DNA from: Nageia nagi
Lineage: Eukaryota > Pinophyta
Direction of reading: 5' to 3'
DNA: 64,000 nucleotides
Assembly (NCBI GenBank): GCA_050084985.1
Contig: JBITNC010000002.1
Location: 24,614,001 to 24,678,000 of the forward strand
Shown here: one piece after another, positions 59,001 through 64,000 of the stretch
Numbering within the stretch: the first letter of the stretch is position 1
Layout of the letters: each line of letters opens with the position of its first letter
Made by a program: the position numbers and the translations under genes
The notes under the pieces: generated by a model
Databases searched by the model: none
Told to the model about the DNA's origin: nothing
Seen by the model: the letters and a program-made list of their open reading frames with translations, nothing else

Positions 59001-59261
59001 GGGATTTTATGCAAAGCAAATGGATAAGATAGAGTAAAAGGAGTGAGAGATTGCTAAAATAAGGGTCAAGTATTATAGGGTGAAGGCACCCTATTGGTAG
59101 GACATGGCATCACAATGAGTGGAGTTTTTGGGGGTGTATCATTATTGGTGGCTAGTGGTAGTAGCTGCAGAGTTAGACAAAGGATAGGGGATACCTCTAG
59201 AAGTGGTAGTAGTGCCCACCAGTAGCTAGGCCCTATTCATTGTACCACCCCATAATATACA

Positions 59262-60248
59262 ATGATAAGTAACTCTAGATTCATTTTAGATAGCTAAAGA
59301 ATACAAAAAATGTCATAGATTTGTGAGAAGGAGAAGAATGGAATCCATGCCATTACAACCTATCACTGCAAAAGAACCTTTTAAACAATGGGACTTTGAT
59401 TTTATTAGCATGATCAATCTAGGGTCATCATCTAGAAATATATTCATCTTGACTACTACAAATTATTTTACAATATGGATGGAAGCTTCCACTACTAAAT
59501 ACCAAGATCAAGATACAATCATCTCTTTAATGGAGAGAATTATTATAAGATTTGGTATTCCATAGATTGTTATATTAGATAATGATCCAACCATTTTAAG
59601 AGTGAGAGTCTTAGAATTTGCTCTCAAGTATTACATTTACTGGGAAAACTCTTCCAATTATTACCCTTAAGGTAATGGATTAGCTAAGTCAACAAATAAT
59701 TTTTTTTTGAGAATCTTGAAGAGGATAGTAGATGAAAATCAAAGAGACTAGGATAATAAGCTTGACCTTGCATTATGGGTATATCAGATCAATTACAAAT
59801 ATTCTATACAATATTCTCCTTATATTTTGGTTTATGAAAAAGAACTATATTTCCATCTCACATCATGTTACCTTCATTACAATTACTCAAGTGGTATGAG
59901 ATGAATGATTTAGACCTATTATAGGTAAGAATGTTTGGTTTGATCTATTTATATGAGCTCCGAGAGAATTCATATAGAGAAATCCAAAAAAGAAACAATA
60001 TTGTAAAAAAATGGTTTAATAAAAAATATGCATCTAATGTTTCTTTCAAGCTTAGTGACTTGGTTCTCAAATGGGAAAAAGATAATGCCAAGCTTGGATG
60101 CCATAAAAAGTTTGATTCTCTATGGTATGGACCATACATCATTATCAAAGAAATCCAGAATAATGCATTTGAGTTAGAGGGAATAGATGGTTGGATCCTT
60201 TTGATAACAATCAACAACCAACATTTTAAGTTGTACATTGTTGTTTAA
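59262..60248 (+). pseudogene. gypsy integrase, catalytic core and C-terminus
   Basis: The reading resumes with KEYKKCHRFVRRRRMESMPL and PFKQWDFDFISMINLGSSSR (first Asp), ILDNDPTI (second Asp), and GNGLAKSTNN. In the last, the catalytic Glu is Lys (codon 59686-59688, a G-to-A change). The C-terminal part 59931-60248 is open: KKWFNKKYASNVSFKLSDLV, DSLWYGPYIIIKEIQNNAFE and a final HFKLYIVV, the usual end of a gypsy polyprotein. Integrase joins cDNA ends to the genome; this one is inactive. Confidence 0.88.
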
Positions 60249-60461
60249 TCACGTAAGTTGTATTATATGTATATATTAAATTTTTTATTCTCCCATGCAT
60301 AGTTTTGAATGCATATTTATTTTCATTAAATAGGGTAGTTAGGCATTTTTATTTACTTTATCCCCATTTAAAATATATGCCTTAGCATTTTTACTTTGAT
60401 ATTTTTTGAGCAATTGAAAGCCCTAGAGTTTACATCATATCTAATGATTATACCATAATGG

Positions 60462-63400
60462 GTAAGTTCACAACCTTCCAAACCATTGTAAACAATAGGA
60501 ATGAAAAGTTTTTTGATGAAAATTTTCTAGAAAACCTTGTAGATTTGAAAATTAAACCCCAAAAGTTGAAAATGCCAAGGATAATTTGTTATGGGATTTA
60601 GTTCACAACTTTGAGTTTATTTTATCATTCTTATGGGAAAGATGTCATCCCTATCTTGAGCTTGTTAATTCCCTAGCAAAGAAAACTATTCATAAATAAA
60701 AAAATATTGAAAATAGCCAAGGAGTTATTATTCTTGATTTGAGCTAATATGCCATGTACAAAGCCCTTCACCAGCTAGATACTTCGTTAAAGTGGGCCAG
60801 TGTAAAAGTAATAGCCAAATATATAGAGAAATACTCATTAGATTGGTTGAATTCTTATTTAATGAACCCCATCATGAACAAAAAAGGTTTATATAGAATT
60901 TCAAGGTTTAAACTTAATTTGGCTCATTTTCTTATTCTCATCATGGTACTTTGTGGTGAGAAGGAAATCCATATAGTGCAGCTAGAACATATCATAATGG
61001 CATACCAAACCATTCAAAACTAGGCAAATATCATCAAGATTATTTCGAGATGATAGATGATAGACTAGCTATTAGATTGGCAAATAAGGATAAGTTAAAT
61101 TAGTTTCATTATTCCTCATTGCTCTATTGGCTCTTACTTCATCAACATCCAAAGATTTTTCCAAATTTGTAATTGACTCAAATAAATGAAGATGGAACTC
61201 CTAGAAGTGTTGATCAGTAGACCTAGGTGTTGAGCATGAATAGGCCATATTATGAATTTGTTAGATATTTTCTCTTTCCAACCTTGAATTTCATTTCAAT
61301 GACTAGATTTTATAATATAGCTCTATTGAATTTGAATATGGGCCATTTCAAGAAGTTTGATTACTATTTTATTGAATGGTTTTTGTGAGAAACCCATGAA
61401 GTTACCATTTTATGTTTCAAATTGGTTATTTGCTATGGAGGTAACTCGATAGGAAGACTATGTTGAAACAATGTGGGGAGTCCCTAAGGGAAAGAAAAGT
61501 TTGTATACATATCCCCTCAAATTTAATTCTATTCAAGTCTTTCACATAAACTATTAGCATTATTTGACTATAAAAATGTAAAAATTACAACTAGAATAAA
61601 TTTGTATTTCATGGCCATATGACCCATTAGGAGTGTTTACTATTCATTTGAATTTTGTGAACTAAAGGCCTCTAATTTTGTAAGAGTGTTAATGAATGAA
61701 TTTGAAAATCATAGGAATAATTCTATGATAGGACCCTTTTTACCAAACTCTCTATTAGGAACTCCATGTATGGTCTTATGGAGGTAGAATTATGTCATCA
61801 TAATCAAGTCTTTAGCTTCCACTAATAAGGAAAGGAGTTACCAAAGCCTTTGCAAAGAGCCTATACAATTCTAATTGAATGGAGTATAAAAGGAAATATT
61901 TTATTCAGTATAGAGTTGAAAGCAAATAAAAGTATCTTACATAGATGTGTAACTAGGATAAAGCATTTTTTGAAGCTTATGACAAGCGATATACCTTAAG
62001 GAAGGTAAAAGATCTAGCAAAGAAAAGTGTCAAAAAGGTTGAAAAACTCTTAGAGGTTACAAACAGTAAATATAAGTTAACTACTAAAGAAGAAGCATTG
62101 CTAGTAAAGCAGCAAAAACATAGAGGAGAGCCTAAGTTACTTGAAGTTGTTGTAAAGGCCAGGGTTACAGATAGAACAATGTTGGATAAGGAAATTGAAT
62201 ACATGAAAGAGATGGAGAGAAGATTAGCAAAGGATGAAGAGAGATAGAGGAAGGAGCAGGAAAAGAAGGATGTTGCACTAGCTAAGAAGCTTGAAAAAGA
62301 GGAGACTCTCACAAAAAATATCATATGAAAAAGAAAAAATTAAGACTTGAAGAAAACATATAAGATAATGATGAAGGGTTAACAATAAAAAAGGCCACCA
62401 TCTATCAAGATGATCCTTCAAGGATCTACTACTAAAAGTGATGAGCCTATAAAAGATGTTATTGGGGTTGATAAGCTAGAGGCTAGTGAAAGTGAAGATG
62501 CTAACTCCACTAAGCCTTTCATTGTAATGAAAAGAAGACAAAGCTAAAGGAAAACATCTTCACCAAAAGATACATCAAAAGAAGGAATCCCTATGCAAAA
62601 TAAGAGAAATACTACTCATATGAGATAATAAGAAAAGGAGTCAAGTTTGAAATAAATTCAAAGTGTTTCTTCTCCAGATGATATAGTTCCAGGTAGTCCT
62701 CAAAAAATAGGGGTAATTGATAAATCTAATGGTGATTATGATGTTGTTTTTACAGTCATTCCTCCCATATTAGTACATAAATTAGATTCTTATCAGAAAA
62801 TCATAGACTTTAGCAAAATAGACAAGTCTAATCAAGAGTGCTTTGAGAAGATGCAAAAAGAATAGAAAATCCCCATCCAAATTCAACTAGATACATCTGT
62901 AGACATTTGCAACCAAGTATTAGAAATATCAACAAAAAAAATAGATCCATCTTTCAAATAAGCTTCTAATGAGAAAGGTATATCCCTATAGCTAACATTG
63001 GATAAAATAAGCTAGATGGATAAGAGGAAAATCATGAAAAATGACATAACACTTATGGATGTTGATGTAACTCTCTTGGAGAGAAAGGTAGATAAATTAG
63101 AAAAGTAATAAACTACATCTAATGAAAAAGAGAAATTCTACTTAACATAAATTTGTTTATTGAACAAGTAGATACATGAATTATAGGAGGTTGCTGAATC
63201 ATCAAAATTCGCCAAGGTGGTAGAGGAAAGGGAAGAAGAGCTCAAGATAAAACGAATTGAGCTGACTATGAAAAATAACTAGATTTAGGTTCTGGAATTA
63301 GAGATTGATTCATTAAAGGCTTATTTTTAAATAAGGAGGAATAATGCAAAAAACTTAAAGATCAAAGAAGAAGCTGTAGAAGGATTTAAATATTTTGTAG

Positions 63401-63750
63401 AATTATTTCTCCAACAAAGATGCAAATTTGAAGACATCAACAAATTTTTTACTATGGTAAAGTTATAGATCGAATAAAATTTAAATACTCGAGATTAGAC
63501 TTTGGTCAAATAAATAAAGGAACCAATGTTGACATGGTTTCTAGTTGATGCATTGAATAATATTAAGTTAAGTTACTAGGGAAAAGTTGTTTCTATTTTA
63601 GATTTATTTCATTCAATTAGAGAATATACTATATTGTGAAAAGAGGATAGATAAATATAGGGTTATTTTTGATAAGAAGGACAAAATTGCAAATATGAAT
63701 AATGAGAATCAAAAGATCATAAAGATGATGAACTATAAAGATCCAAATGG
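60462..63750 (+). pseudogene. long extra reading frame after the integrase, unknown product
   Basis: From ATG at 60462 (MGKFTTFQTIVNNRNEKFFD), reading continues with few frame changes for about 1,000 codons. Notable segments are MYKALHQLDTSLKWASVKVI (60754), LAHFLILIMVLCGEKEIHIV, a long part with NRPYYEFVRYFLFPTLNFIS and NMGHFKKFDYYFIEWFL (about 61.24-61.39 kb), and from 61.98 kb a lysine/glutamate-rich coiled-coil-like part (KVKDLAKKSVKKVEKLLEV, KEMERRLAKDEER). Stops are mostly TAG/TAA where glutamine fits. I recognise no domain, and no strongly hydrophobic membrane segment stands out. It follows pol in the position of env-like genes, but nothing else supports an envelope role. It could also be a second inserted element. 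Confidence 0.5.
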
Positions 63751-64000
63751 GAACTTTAGGTAAAATAAAGAAATTAAATTACAATTGCCCAAATGTTCAG
63801 CTAGGATATCAAACACCAAGCATACAAACCCTCAAGTGCCAATGTTAGGGTTAGAATATAAAATACCCTTCACAAGAATGGAAATATACCGACATGTAGC
63901 AATTACAAGTAGATAGTAATGAACACAAGCTCATAATGCCAATTTTTGGAACTAAAACATATCTTTATATCAACAATACATCATAATGCCAACATATGAT
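63751..64000. other. window edge, no gene recognised
   Basis: Short sequence with repeated CATAATGCCAA phrases; probably still inside the gypsy element or its 3' untranslated part. Confidence 0.35.

Larger units (their letters stand above)
54511..59260. mobile_element. composite insertion inside the integrase gene
   Basis: The integrase reading stops near 54507 and resumes near 59265, so about 4.75 kb is foreign. It contains a minus-strand LTR-like unit with polypurine tract, 2 kb without recognised genes, and a plus-strand plant-mobile-domain gene relic. The phrase TACAATGATAAGTA occurs near both borders (54559 and 59258). It may mark duplicated target or element ends. The precise ends and the number of insertion events are not resolved. 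Confidence 0.6.
46675..64000 (+). mobile_element. internal region of a Ty3/gypsy element with two insertions, continues past the window
   Basis: In order on the plus strand: primer-binding site, gag (46.78-47.5 and 50.28-51.3 kb), protease (51.4-51.85), RNase H-like domain (52.06-52.48), reverse transcriptase (52.84-53.5), RNase H (53.7-54.2), integrase (54.28-54.51 and 59.26-60.25) and a long extra frame (60.46-63.75). A LINE splits gag and a 4.75-kb composite splits integrase. Both insertions are outside the element's own order and remove cleanly when read by eye. Most stops are at glutamine codons. No 3' LTR is in the window. Confidence 0.85.

Noticed and set aside
61977-62324. Minus-strand 115-codon Ser/Phe-rich frame
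   Set aside because: Shadow of the lysine/glutamate-rich plus-strand frame (AAG/AAA read backwards gives CTT/TTT).
60462-63750. Calling the post-integrase frame an envelope gene
   Set aside because: Position alone fits; no signal peptide, transmembrane segment or cleavage site could be seen.

Overview
This is nuclear DNA from a plant with a large, repeat-filled genome. A conifer or other gymnosperm is the best guess. The evidence is one compact six-exon D-type cyclin gene in a GC-richer, CpG-retaining stretch, surrounded on both sides by old, nested, heavily decayed transposons. The species cannot be fixed from the sequence alone. Nothing looks bacterial or organellar, and no tRNA, rRNA or CRISPR array was seen.

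Left part (1-15.0 kb). The window opens with a minus-strand Ty3/gypsy gag fragment, then a MITE-like inverted-repeat element, then a clean solo LTR (2786-3274) flanked by the target duplication GAAGT. The cyclin promoter (about 4.9-5.5 kb) holds five E2F-like sites and a TATA box. The cyclin D gene (6167-7862, plus strand) appears intact: 344 codons, all introns GT-AG, with an LxCxE retinoblastoma-binding motif. The stretch 7.9-12.6 kb is low-copy in appearance with no gene I can recognise. It ends with a 30-bp GC-only block, and AT-rich relic DNA follows.

Middle part (15.0-44.0 kb). Two inverted ends beginning CACTAGACCAAAAAT, with AAA next to each, bracket 29 kb. I read this as one CACTA-type DNA transposon of about 5.6 kb, swollen by later insertions. 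Its own body carries subterminal palindromic repeats, two minisatellites and a duplicated, internally expanded fragment of a pentatricopeptide-repeat (PPR) gene. Inserted into it are (a) a complete but dead Ty1/copia element (15499-23891, duplication CATGG) and (b) a short gag-only LTR element (27944-42902). The left LTR of (b) was in turn split by (c) a larger gag-protease LTR element without reverse transcriptase (28290-39895, duplication TTGTT).

Right part (44-64 kb). This is mostly one plus-strand Ty3/gypsy element. Its primer-binding site lies near 46.68 kb, followed by gag, protease, an RNase H placed before the reverse transcriptase, reverse transcriptase, a second RNase H, integrase, and then a very long decayed reading frame after the integrase (60.46-63.7 kb). 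The gag is interrupted by a minus-strand LINE (about 47.5-50.25 kb). The integrase is interrupted by 4.75 kb holding a minus-strand LTR end and a plus-strand plant-mobile-domain gene relic.

Almost all stop codons in the transposon genes fall where glutamine (CAA/CAG) or tryptophan (TGG) is expected. This is the mark of long-term C-to-T decay of methylated DNA. The only gene expected to make a protein is the cyclin.
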